A DNA stretch of 12,682 bases from an uncultured Alphaproteobacteria bacterium (GTDB taxonomy: Bacteria; Pseudomonadota; Alphaproteobacteria; UBA3830), in NCBI GenBank assembly GCA_905233775.1, contig CAJOEB010000013.1, forward strand, positions 1-12,682, given 5' to 3'. Below the pieces are notes generated by a model. That model was given only the letters and a program-made list of their open reading frames with translations. It did not search any database and was not told where the DNA came from. Positions 6,523 to 12,682 of the stretch are shown in pieces. Position 1 is the stretch's first letter. The number at the start of each line of letters is the position of its first letter. The position numbers and the translations under genes are program-made.

Positions 6523-7807
6523 ACCTATACGATACAGATACATATATATCGCTGTTACGTCCTTTATTGTTCTCCATATTCTTCGAATGACGTTCTCCAA
6601 GCATGCTTCTGCAAGAGTACGTTCCTGCACCGACATTTATCGACAAGCAGTTCATCACAGGCACTGAACAAGAAGCCTCAAGATTGAAACCGTTGCAGAA
6701 TGTCGTTACAACTTCCACGTTGGTATTGTGCAAGGAGCTATCAAATTGTTTGTTAAAACCAAGATTTATTTCTGTTGTAGATTTTCCATGAAATACATGT
6801 TCTGCACCGAATAGAATTTTTAAGTCATCTTGAAATTTGTAAGCGCTCGCAAGTCTGTAGGATATACCCTTAGATGTTACGTATGAAAATGTGTCCGGCA
6901 TTTGAAAATTATGAAAAGAGATTGGTGTAGGATCTCCACCTGTAAAGGCAGCTTTTATTATAGAATATGATGTTCCGCTGAGTAATGTAGTCACCAAGCC
7001 ACCCAAAGCAATATCATTTTTTGTCGCTGATATACCGAGTTTCTTATAATAACCTCCGACACAAACAGGATCATCACTACGCTCTATATCGCTGACTTCA
7101 TTTTTGCTGCTTTTTGAAAGAGCATACATTGCAGGCGACAATTTTCCGTAGAAATACGCAAAAGCTTCCGGAAAACCCAATGTACCTCTGTCATGAAAAT
7201 CTCGGCTAATTCGTTCGGATATATAAACTTCGTTGTTCATACCCGCTGCTGCAGTAACCAAAGACTCATGATCAGTCATATTTGTTTTTTCGTACTTGCA
7301 AGCTGCTCTTGATGTATTAGCCAAACGTTTTACGAAAAACTTGAAAAAATTTTCATTTTTACTGAAACCATCGTTTATTTCATTGTGCTTGCATAATTCA
7401 AATCTACTTCCGTATGCTCTTGCTTTTAAACCATGACCTATTTCATGATAAGCTGTATTGAATGAGTGATAAATCCAAATCGAAAAAATACGAGTAATCC
7501 ATTTCGCTACATTTTGTTCGTCATTAGAAAAATTACTTACAACAAAATTTTCAAATCGAGATAAGCCACGCAAAACTTCTAATCCGAAAACTGCAAGTTG
7601 TTTATTCGTATATTGATTTCCGAAATATGCAGAACTCAAAGTTATGGAATCTTTTCCGTTTATTGTTGCTGCTGTAGCAGGTTCAGAATTTTCTTCAAAG
7701 TTTACAGAGGAAGAATCCGCAACTTCATATGAAGTTTCAAGGGTATTTTCAGCAAATGTAAAAGAAACTAACGAACATGTTAAGCAACATAATGCAATTT
7801 TTTTCAT
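6518..7807 (-). CDS. exported HEIGH-motif protein, putative metalloprotease with strand-rich C-terminal half
   Basis: A 429-residue protein I cannot assign to a family. Residues 1-19 are a signal peptide (MKKIALCC start, hydrophobic core, likely cleavage after Phe-Ala19). NTAYHEIGHGLKARAYG contains a zincin-type HExxH at 121-125, preceded by the aromatic amphipathic segment 102-119. Ala-Ala-Gly-Met-Asn-Asn-Glu at 187-193 could supply a third zinc ligand (Glu193), as in gluzincins; this is inference. From about 305 the chain shows alternating polar and hydrophobic stretches and ends IYVSVSYRY. That aromatic C-terminus is typical of outer-membrane beta-barrels, so a protease domain joined to a small barrel is possible. 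The mature part has seven Cys. It converges with comEC (47-base gap) and lies beside the decayed IS. A GGTGGTGAT ribosome site precedes the ATG. The product is probably periplasmic or in the outer membrane. Confidence 0.75.
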   Translation of the reverse strand: MKKIALCCLTCSLVSFTFAENTLETSYEVADSSSVNFEENSEPATAATINGKDSITLSSAYFGNQYTNKQLAVFGLEVLRGLSRFENFVVSNFSNDEQNVAKWITRIFSIWIYHSFNTAYHEIGHGLKARAYGSRFELCKHNEINDGFSKNENFFKFFVKRLANTSRAACKYEKTNMTDHESLVTAAAGMNNEVYISERISRDFHDRGTLGFPEAFAYFYGKLSPAMYALSKSSKNEVSDIERSDDPVCVGGYYKKLGISATKNDIALGGLVTTLLSGTSYSIIKAAFTGGDPTPISFHNFQMPDTFSYVTSKGISYRLASAYKFQDDLKILFGAEHVFHGKSTTEINLGFNKQFDSSLHNTNVEVVTTFCNGFNLEASCSVPVMNCLSINVGAGTYSCRSMLGERHSKNMENNKGRNSDIYVSVSYRY

Positions 7808-7848
7808 ATCACCACCGATAAATAATAATATTATGTAATTATGTACGT

Positions 7849-7877
7849 ATGTTATGAAATATTTAAAATTCAGTCAA
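7849..7877 (-). promoter_or_regulatory. predicted sigma-70 promoter of the HEIGH protein gene
   Basis: On the minus strand TTGACT (7877-7872) and TAACAT (7854-7849) are separated by exactly 17 bases, about 42 bases before the ATG. The -35 box matches consensus at five of six positions; the -10 box is weaker. It lies between the gene and the IS end at 7906, so the gene keeps its own promoter. Confidence 0.55.
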
Positions 7878-7929
7878 CGCTACTGTTAATAAACTATTAA
7901 ATTATGGCGATAGACCAGCATTTTTTTTG

Positions 7930-8772
7930 ATTATTTCTAAGGAATAATTTTGCAAAGAAAGTAGCAAAATCACTATCTCTATAAAAATCAATATCTCTAT
8001 AATTGAAAACCAACTTCATTTTCTTTTTAATGCAGGATGAATTTATCGTCGGTTAACTAGTTAAATTTTGAGAAACGTCTTTTAGCGTAGCCAAAAAAAA
8101 CACTCGATGTCGTTGACGTAAGATTTTCCGCAGGTAAATTCATTTTCATGATAAAATAGATCTCTTGTGAAAGTAATTTTGTACTATTTATTATTTCTGA
8201 TAATCAAATTCTCAAAAATGCCATTTTCGACTTTCGCAATAATCCTAATAATCGATAATAATAGTTGTAGCTATTCGAAATCAGGTCATCATATGCTTTC
8301 CATCCGTCGGTGTGAATTATTGATCCTTCGAGAATTCTTCCCTGAATAATTAACATTAGTTCTTCTCGAGAGCAATTTTGAACAACTGTTGAAAATACTT
8401 TCCCGTTTCTTTTCAACGGTCCGAAAACTAGCGTTTTACCAGCCCCTCCTCGACGAAACATAAGAACTAATAAACAGCTAAGCCCGAAAATCGGCGTTTT
8501 CCCAACTGCTCCTAGACCTCGTTTATCTCTAACTCTGTGTGCTCCAAAATAGCTTTCGTCTAACTCAAATTCTCACAATTCTTTCTCTCGTTTTCTAAAT
8601 AAATGCTCTATGAATTCTCTAATATCAGCTTCTTAAACTCGTTGTAGTAGCTGTTAACTGTTTTGCGATTTAACTTCAGAATTTTTACCGCTGAACTTGC
8701 CGTTATGCCTTCACTAAAACATTCTTTTATTTTTTTGTCTTATATTTGCTTAATCTGCTGTATCTCAAACAT
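7930..8772 (-). pseudogene. IS1595-family (ISXO2-like) transposase, inactivated
   Basis: Fragments in the right order identify the family. From ATG 8772 comes an N-terminal helix-turn-helix part (LNRKTVNSYYNEFKKLILEN), then FELDESYFGAHRVRDKRG with the first catalytic Asp. SIIHTDGWKAYDDL follows with the second Asp. Near 8146-8115 is NEFTCGKSYVNDIEC with the Asn/Glu catalytic region, then GYAKRRFSKFN and KFILH-stop-KENEVGFQL, matching the usual KFILHLKExEFRFN end. It is broken by in-frame stops soon after the start (IKQI-stop), at several later points, and by frameshifts before FELDE and after NDIEC. The middle open part is 8204-8461. A short ATG-initiated frame at 8057-8149 is only a shadow of this remnant. 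No active product is expected. Confidence 0.85.
8419..8513 (-). repeat. in-frame 63-bp-period near-duplication inside the transposase
   Basis: 32-bp segments at 8482-8513 and 8419-8450 match at about 24 of 32 bases. They encode GAVGKTPIFGL and then GGAGKTLVFGPL, 21 codons apart. A single transposase has this motif once. The divergence suggests a junction of two different IS copies rather than a fresh tandem duplication. Confidence 0.65.
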
Positions 8773-8810
8773 TATACCATACATCCTTACCTCGATGCTG
8801 GTCTAGAGCC

Positions 8811-8858
8811 ATTCTCTAATATAAGCTTTCGAAACTCGTTGTAATAGCCATTTACTGT
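8811..8858 (-). mobile_element. fragment of a second IS1595 transposase
   Basis: These 48 bases match 8616-8663 at about 40 positions and encode TVNGYYNEFRKLILEN, the same helix-turn-helix tail as in the larger copy. The fragment abuts the terminal repeat of the larger element at 8810 exactly, as if that element had inserted into another copy. No further IS sequence is seen between 8859 and 8890. Confidence 0.75.
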
Positions 8859-8890
8859 AATGAATTTATAAAATAGATTTCAAAATGACT

Positions 8891-10174
8891 TTAGCATGAA
8901 CACACGGAATTTCCGCCGTTTTTCTTTGCCGTGTACATAAATTTATCCGCGATAGAAATAGCTTCTTGCAACTGTAAAGTCTCTTTCTCATCAACACAGC
9001 AAACACCTATACTTACTGTACAATTTACGTCTTTAAAGATCATTTTTTCGACAGCTTTTTGAACTCTTGCCGCAATTTCGTTCGCTATTGATTTTGAAAC
9101 GCCTTCCATAAATATTATAAATTCATCTCCGCCATATCGAGCAATTAAATCAGCTGATCGAATATATCTTTTTATGGTACTTGCAACAAATCTCAACATC
9201 GAATCAGCAAATGTATGTCCGAATTTATCATTTACTCTTTTGAATTTATCAACATCAATTACGAGAATTGCAGAATCATATAACTCATTTCCCCGATTTT
9301 TCATAAAATCTTCGAAAAATGTTCTGTTGTATACTTCTGTTGTTGCATCTATTGCAGCCAGGTATATGCTTTTTTTCAATTTTTCCGTAAAACTCTCGTA
9401 CATTTTCTTATATTTCATCAGGGAATTAAGCTTGCAAGCCATGATAGCAGGACTAATAGATATATCTATAACATCTGTGTATCCAATGTTAGAGTGTTGT
9501 CTGATTATTTGTTTTGCCATTTCTCTATGAGCTTTATCATATGTAAGAACTATAGGTCTGTTTTTATTTATTTTCCTTAATCGTAGAGTTGCGCAACAAT
9601 CGCATGCTTTTTGTATAGATTTTATATTTATGAGGAACAAATCCGCGTCACTCATATCATCAATTACCGGCCAATATTTTAATTGTTCGATTTCTGTTCT
9701 GTTCTTTATTGAAGAATGGAGAAAATTTAGATCATCGAAGAAAATAGACACCATTTTTTGCGCACGTTTTCCGGTAAAAAACATGTTATTCAGTAAATTA
9801 TCATCAAAACGCTGTCTTATTCTTACAAGGGTTTCTATTTTCCGCAAAAGCACACTTTTACTGACACCTATATCTACAAAATCATCTATTCCTATATCCA
9901 CAAATTGTTCTGCTATTGAATTTTTTGCGACAATCCCGATTATAGGAATTACGGAACAAAGCTGCCTAAGAACCGAAAAGAAATCCAAAAAAAGTTTAGA
10001 TTTTTTTGTTGGAAGAGAAATTAAAACTATATCTATTGATTGTGTGCTTACAATTCTTAAGGCATCTTCTATTGATTTTGAAAACAGCAAAGAGTTATGA
10101 ACTAGTTGTAGTTCCATTGATATTTTGGAGATGTCAAGCCTTTGCTCATCTACTATGAGAACTCTCGCAACCAT
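8891..10174 (-). CDS. pleD: PleD-like diguanylate cyclase, REC-REC-GGDEF, with degenerate receivers
   Basis: From ATG 10174 this is 427 residues that align without offset to Caulobacter PleD at the start (MVARVLIVDE against MSARILVVDD); a GTG at 10183 would add three. Receiver 1 spans about 1-120, receiver 2 about 140-265, the GGDEF domain about 270-427. The cyclase makes c-di-GMP from two GTP. Its key parts are intact: IDVDKFKRVNDKFGH (305-320, metal and guanine binding), RSAD at 339-342 (the RxxD inhibitory site) and GGDEF at 348-352. Receiver 1 keeps Asp9-Glu10, but the phospho-accepting position 53 is Ser (DIVLIS) and the usual Lys-Pro loop reads Val-Asp-Ile-Gly. Receiver 2 also lacks the Asp, as in known PleD. 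So phosphorylation should not activate it. The gene follows divK with a 29-nt overlap, as in the divK-pleD operon of other Alphaproteobacteria. Ribosome site weak, coupling likely. Confidence 0.9.
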   Translation of the reverse strand: MVARVLIVDEQRLDISKISMELQLVHNSLLFSKSIEDALRIVSTQSIDIVLISLPTKKSKLFLDFFSVLRQLCSVIPIIGIVAKNSIAEQFVDIGIDDFVDIGVSKSVLLRKIETLVRIRQRFDDNLLNNMFFTGKRAQKMVSIFFDDLNFLHSSIKNRTEIEQLKYWPVIDDMSDADLFLINIKSIQKACDCCATLRLRKINKNRPIVLTYDKAHREMAKQIIRQHSNIGYTDVIDISISPAIMACKLNSLMKYKKMYESFTEKLKKSIYLAAIDATTEVYNRTFFEDFMKNRGNELYDSAILVIDVDKFKRVNDKFGHTFADSMLRFVASTIKRYIRSADLIARYGGDEFIIFMEGVSKSIANEIAARVQKAVEKMIFKDVNCTVSIGVCCVDEKETLQLQEAISIADKFMYTAKKNGGNSVCSC

Positions 10175-10547
10175 TTTCAACACACTTAACTACAACACTT
10201 TCTATAAATGTATCAATAGAAAAAGGTTTTGTTAAGAACTCATTTACTACTTTTACGATATTTTTTTTCTTTTTTTGCTCATATATTGATAAACCAACAA
10301 CTGGCATAGTCGGTTGTTCCACATGTATTTTATTAAGAAATTTTTCTACAAAAGTTTCTTCTCCGATATCGACATTTATTACGGCAAGATCATATTCGTT
10401 TTCTTTTATCTTTTGTAATCCTTCCATTGGTGATTTTGCGGAAAAAACTTCAAAACCATTTGAATCTAAGATGTCGCTATAAAGTCTGTTCTGCAAAAAG
10501 TCATTTTCTATGAGAATTGCATTCTTTTTGAATAAATTTGCTTGCAT
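10146..10547 (-). CDS. divK: DivK-like single-domain response regulator lacking the phospho-acceptor Asp
   Basis: A 133-residue stand-alone receiver. In Caulobacter DivK is phosphorylated at Asp53 and steers the asymmetric division program through DivJ, PleC and DivL. Here the fold is recognisable: AILIEND at 10-16, DLAVINVDIG at 53-62, MPVVGLS at 81-87, and LTKPFS at 105-110 with the conserved Lys-Pro. With an offset of five, the acidic pair Glu9-Asp10 becomes Glu14-Asn15 and the phospho-acceptor Asp53 becomes Asn58. Asp60, two residues on, is not in the acceptor position. The protein should therefore not be phosphorylated in the usual way and may act as a fixed-state adaptor. GGAG lies 7 bases before the ATG. 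It is first of the divK-pleD pair and divergent from metG. Assignment as DivK rests on size and the pleD neighbour; a general receiver is the alternative. Confidence 0.8.
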   Translation of the reverse strand: MQANLFKKNAILIENDFLQNRLYSDILDSNGFEVFSAKSPMEGLQKIKENEYDLAVINVDIGEETFVEKFLNKIHVEQPTMPVVGLSIYEQKKKKNIVKVVNEFLTKPFSIDTFIESVVVKCVENGCESSHSR

Positions 10548-10630
10548 TGGCAGACTCCAATAACTACTTATTTGTTAAATTTATAACGAAAATAATTAAT
10601 AAATCGTTACCAATATAAATTTAGGTTTTA

Positions 10631-10659
10631 TTTACAATAAGAAATGAAAATCGTATCAT
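10631..10659 (+). promoter_or_regulatory. predicted sigma-70 promoter of metG
   Basis: TTTACA (10631-10636) and TATCAT (10654-10659) are separated by exactly 17 bases and each matches consensus at five of six positions. It lies 53 bases before the metG ATG in the region shared with divergent divK. No equally good divK promoter was found. Confidence 0.55.
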
Positions 10660-10712
10660 CTACTCTGTTTAATAGTATTTTTATTCAATAGTTGTAAAAG
10701 GTCTGTATTCGA

Positions 10713-12227
10713 ATGAAATTTTGTATAACTACTCCGATTTACTACATTAACGGAGAACCACATATCGGTCATGCATATACCAGCATAGCTGCTGATATTA
10801 TGGCTCGTTTCAAACGATTAGATGGTTTTGATGTTCATCTGTCGACAGGTACTGATGAGCACGGTATAAAAGTTGCGCGAACTGCTAAAAAAGAACACAT
10901 GGACGTTGAGAAATTCAGCGATATCGTTTCTCAAAAATTTCGTGATATGTCGAATGAAATAAATATGTCGTATGATGATTTTGTTCGAACAACAGAAAAG
11001 CGGCATATTCTTTCTGCACAAGCATTTTGGAAAATGCTCAAAAAAGATGATGTGTATAAAAATGTCTATTCCGGATGGTATTCAGCGCAGGATGAAGAGT
11101 ATATTGCAGAATCGGATTTAGACGAAAACAGACGTGCACCAAGCGGAGCAACAGTAGAATGGATGGAGGAAGAATCGTATTTCTTCAGATTATCCGCCTA
11201 TCAAGATAAACTTCTCGATTGGTATGAGAAAAATCCGGATTTTATAGCTCCGGCATCACGGCGAAACGAAATAATCAGCTTTGTTAAAAGTGGATTACGC
11301 GATTTATCGATATCTCGAAGCCAATTTTCTTGGGGAATTCCTGTTCCGGTAGATCAAGAAAACGAGAACAAAAATGAGCTTAAACATGTTATGTATGTAT
11401 GGATTGACGCTTTAACTAACTATATCACGTCATTTGGATTTCCTCAGGATAAAGCAAAAGTTTCTGAGATGATGTCCAATTGCACACACATAGTCGGCAA
11501 GGAAATAATACGATTTCATGCGGTATACTGGCCGGCTTTCTTGATGTCAGCGGGTATTGCTCTGCCTAAACGAATTTATGCTCACGGATGGTGGACAAAC
11601 GACGGCATGAAAATGTCGAAATCGTTGGGAAATGTTGTAGATCCTAAAGATGTAATAAAAAGATACGGACTTGATACATTACGATATTTCCTTTTTCGTG
11701 AAGTAAAGTTTGGAGAAGACGGTGATTTTTCGGAAAAAGCGCTACAAAACAGGTTTGCATATGATCTTGCAAACGATTTAGGGAATTTAATACAAAGAGT
11801 GCTCGCTTTCATTCAAAAAAGAAACGGAAATTTTGTCGCAGATTATAATATGTCAGACGAAGATAGATCATTGTTTGAAAATGCCAGAAGTATTATTGAA
11901 AAAATGCGTCCGGCTATGGATAAGCAAGATCTGCATTCAGCTTTAAATACCGTTTGGGATCTCGTTACGGAAGCGAACAAATATGTGAATGATATGAAAC
12001 CATGGGAACTTGCAAAAACCGATGTTAATCGCTTGAATATTGTTCTTACGACATTATGCGAAGGAATTCGTTCAATAGCTTTTGGGTTAGCTGCGTTTAT
12101 GCCGGATACTGCTAGAAAAATATTTGATTTCATAAATGTAAAAGGAGACCGTTTTAGCGAAATATCAGAGAATTTTACGGATCAGCATTTTCCGCAACCT
12201 TCTGTTTTGTTTCCTAAGGAAAGATAA
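10713..12227 (+). CDS. metG: methionine--tRNA ligase
   Basis: A 504-residue class I synthetase that charges both initiator and elongator tRNA-Met. The N-terminus TTPIYYINGEPHIGHAYTS has HIGH at 17-20. GTDEHGIKVA (46-55) is typical of MetRS, and KMSKS is at 300-304 in NDGMKMSKSLGNVVDP. The connective region (GWYSAQDEEY, 121-130) has no CxxC zinc pairs, fitting the short metal-free form common in Alphaproteobacteria. An anticodon-binding helical domain covers about 365-495, with VNDMKPWELAK (about 427-437). There is no C-terminal tRNA-binding extension. The ATG directly precedes conserved sequence, so the start is secure, although the ribosome site (AAAAGG, 11 bases away) is poorly spaced. It is followed without a gap by tatD, a common alphaproteobacterial pair. 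Confidence 0.96.
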   Translation: MKFCITTPIYYINGEPHIGHAYTSIAADIMARFKRLDGFDVHLSTGTDEHGIKVARTAKKEHMDVEKFSDIVSQKFRDMSNEINMSYDDFVRTTEKRHILSAQAFWKMLKKDDVYKNVYSGWYSAQDEEYIAESDLDENRRAPSGATVEWMEEESYFFRLSAYQDKLLDWYEKNPDFIAPASRRNEIISFVKSGLRDLSISRSQFSWGIPVPVDQENENKNELKHVMYVWIDALTNYITSFGFPQDKAKVSEMMSNCTHIVGKEIIRFHAVYWPAFLMSAGIALPKRIYAHGWWTNDGMKMSKSLGNVVDPKDVIKRYGLDTLRYFLFREVKFGEDGDFSEKALQNRFAYDLANDLGNLIQRVLAFIQKRNGNFVADYNMSDEDRSLFENARSIIEKMRPAMDKQDLHSALNTVWDLVTEANKYVNDMKPWELAKTDVNRLNIVLTTLCEGIRSIAFGLAAFMPDTARKIFDFINVKGDRFSEISENFTDQHFPQPSVLFPKER

Positions 12228-12682
12228 ATGCTTTTCGTTGATTCCCATTGTCATTTAACTGTTCCGCGCTTTGTTGAAAGAAAGGACGAGAACGAAGACG
12301 AAGAGGAATTTTTTCGGAAATACGCTGTAGATGCCATTATAGAACGGGCAAATGCCGTTGGTGTAAAGTACATGCTGGCAATTGGTACAGAATTATCCGA
12401 TGTAGAGGAAATTCGGGAAATTGCAGATACTCATAAACATGTATTTCGAAGTGTTGGAATACATCCGCAAGAAGCGGCAAAACATCTGCAATTATATGAA
12501 CGTGAGAAAATTGCAGTAATTATCAAAGAACACTGTGCATTACCGAAAACTGTTGCTATCGGTGAGATTGGTTTGGATTATCACTTCGAACGAGAAACTG
12601 AACCTCAACAAAAAGATTTGTTTCATTTTCAGCTGGATTTAGCAAAAGAATGCAATCTGCCGGTTTCTATTCATTCCAGAGA
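12228..12682 (+). CDS. tatD: TatD family metal-dependent hydrolase, 3' end outside window
   Basis: The first 151 complete codons of a TatD-type TIM-barrel hydrolase; family members are metal-dependent DNases or related hydrolases of the cytoplasm. VDSHCHL gives the His-x-His metal pair at 7 and 9. SVGIHPQEA lies near 74-82, AIGEIGLDYH carries the bridging Glu, and VSIHSR near the window end has the next His. An acidic stretch after HLTVPRF (RKDENEDEEEFF) makes the loop after strand 1 longer than usual. The ATG begins on the base after the metG TAA, with AAGGA nine bases upstream inside metG, so the two are translationally coupled. The gene is cut by the window edge, not broken. Confidence 0.92.
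   Translation, partial: MLFVDSHCHLTVPRFVERKDENEDEEEFFRKYAVDAIIERANAVGVKYMLAIGTELSDVEEIREIADTHKHVFRSVGIHPQEAAKHLQLYEREKIAVIIKEHCALPKTVAIGEIGLDYHFERETEPQQKDLFHFQLDLAKECNLPVSIHSR

Larger units (their letters stand above)
7906..8810 (-). mobile_element. decayed IS1595-family insertion sequence
   Basis: The left end GGCGATAGACCAGCAT (7906-7921) and the inverted right end GGCTCTAGACCAGCAT (8810-8795) match at 14 of 16 bases and bracket a 905-bp region, a normal size for the family. The enclosed minus-strand transposase is broken. The flanking eight bases (TAAATTAT left, ATTCTCTA right) do not match, so there is no target duplication. Together with the internal near-duplication and the adjoining second fragment, this points to rearrangement between IS copies rather than one clean insertion. 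Confidence 0.75.

Noticed and set aside
8057..8149. 30-codon minus-strand frame starting MKMNLPAEN
   Set aside because: It contains GYAKRRFSKFN of the decayed transposase; its upstream part is out of frame with the NEFTCGK segment, so it is a by-product of a frameshift, not a gene.
8167..8349. 60-codon plus-strand frame over the IS remnant
   Set aside because: Opposite strand of the transposase pseudogene with no homology signal.
9174..10100. Long plus-strand open frames opposite pleD
   Set aside because: Both are antisense to conserved PleD domains and show no recognisable motif.

Overview
The window is an AT-rich stretch of a bacterial chromosome that looks alphaproteobacterial. The evidence is a PopZ polar-organising protein behind tolC, a divK-pleD pair, a metG-tatD pair, and gltX divergent from comEC, all arrangements typical of Alphaproteobacteria. 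The strong AT bias, decayed insertion sequences, degenerate signalling receivers and a short secreted orphan suggest a host-associated, reducing lineage such as Holosporales or a relative. That placement is inference; no rRNA is present to confirm it.

Layout. Positions 1-573 hold no intact gene: a two-copy 63-bp-period repeat, a run of nine C residues, a probably broken reading frame and AT-rich leader DNA. A 64-aa secreted orphan with a near-perfect ribosome binding site follows (574-768, +). Facing it is the minus-strand set gltX, tolC, popZ (4155 down to 786), with small gaps that suggest one transcript. Between gltX and the divergent comEC lies a 149-bp MITE-like element (4208-4356) with IS1595-type ends and an exact 8-bp target duplication; its left end may supply the gltX -35 box. 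comEC (4413-6470, +) converges on an exported HEIGH-motif protein (6518-7807, -), a candidate metalloprotease joined to a strand-rich C-terminal half. Upstream of that is a decayed IS1595-family element (7906-8810) with an internal 63-bp near-duplication and a second IS fragment butted against it (8811-8858).

The right side carries divK and pleD (10547 down to 8891, -), overlapping by 29 nt, then divergent metG (10713-12227, +) and the 5' part of a tatD-family hydrolase gene that starts on the base after the metG stop.

The most interesting biology is the divK-pleD pair. Both receivers have lost the phospho-accepting Asp (Asn58 in DivK, Ser53 in PleD), while the PleD GGDEF active site and the RxxD product-inhibition site are kept. 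This suggests a cell-cycle and c-di-GMP module uncoupled from phosphorelay input. The second point of interest is the HEIGH protein, which I cannot assign to a described family. The third is the IS1595-type MITE next to the comEC/gltX promoters.
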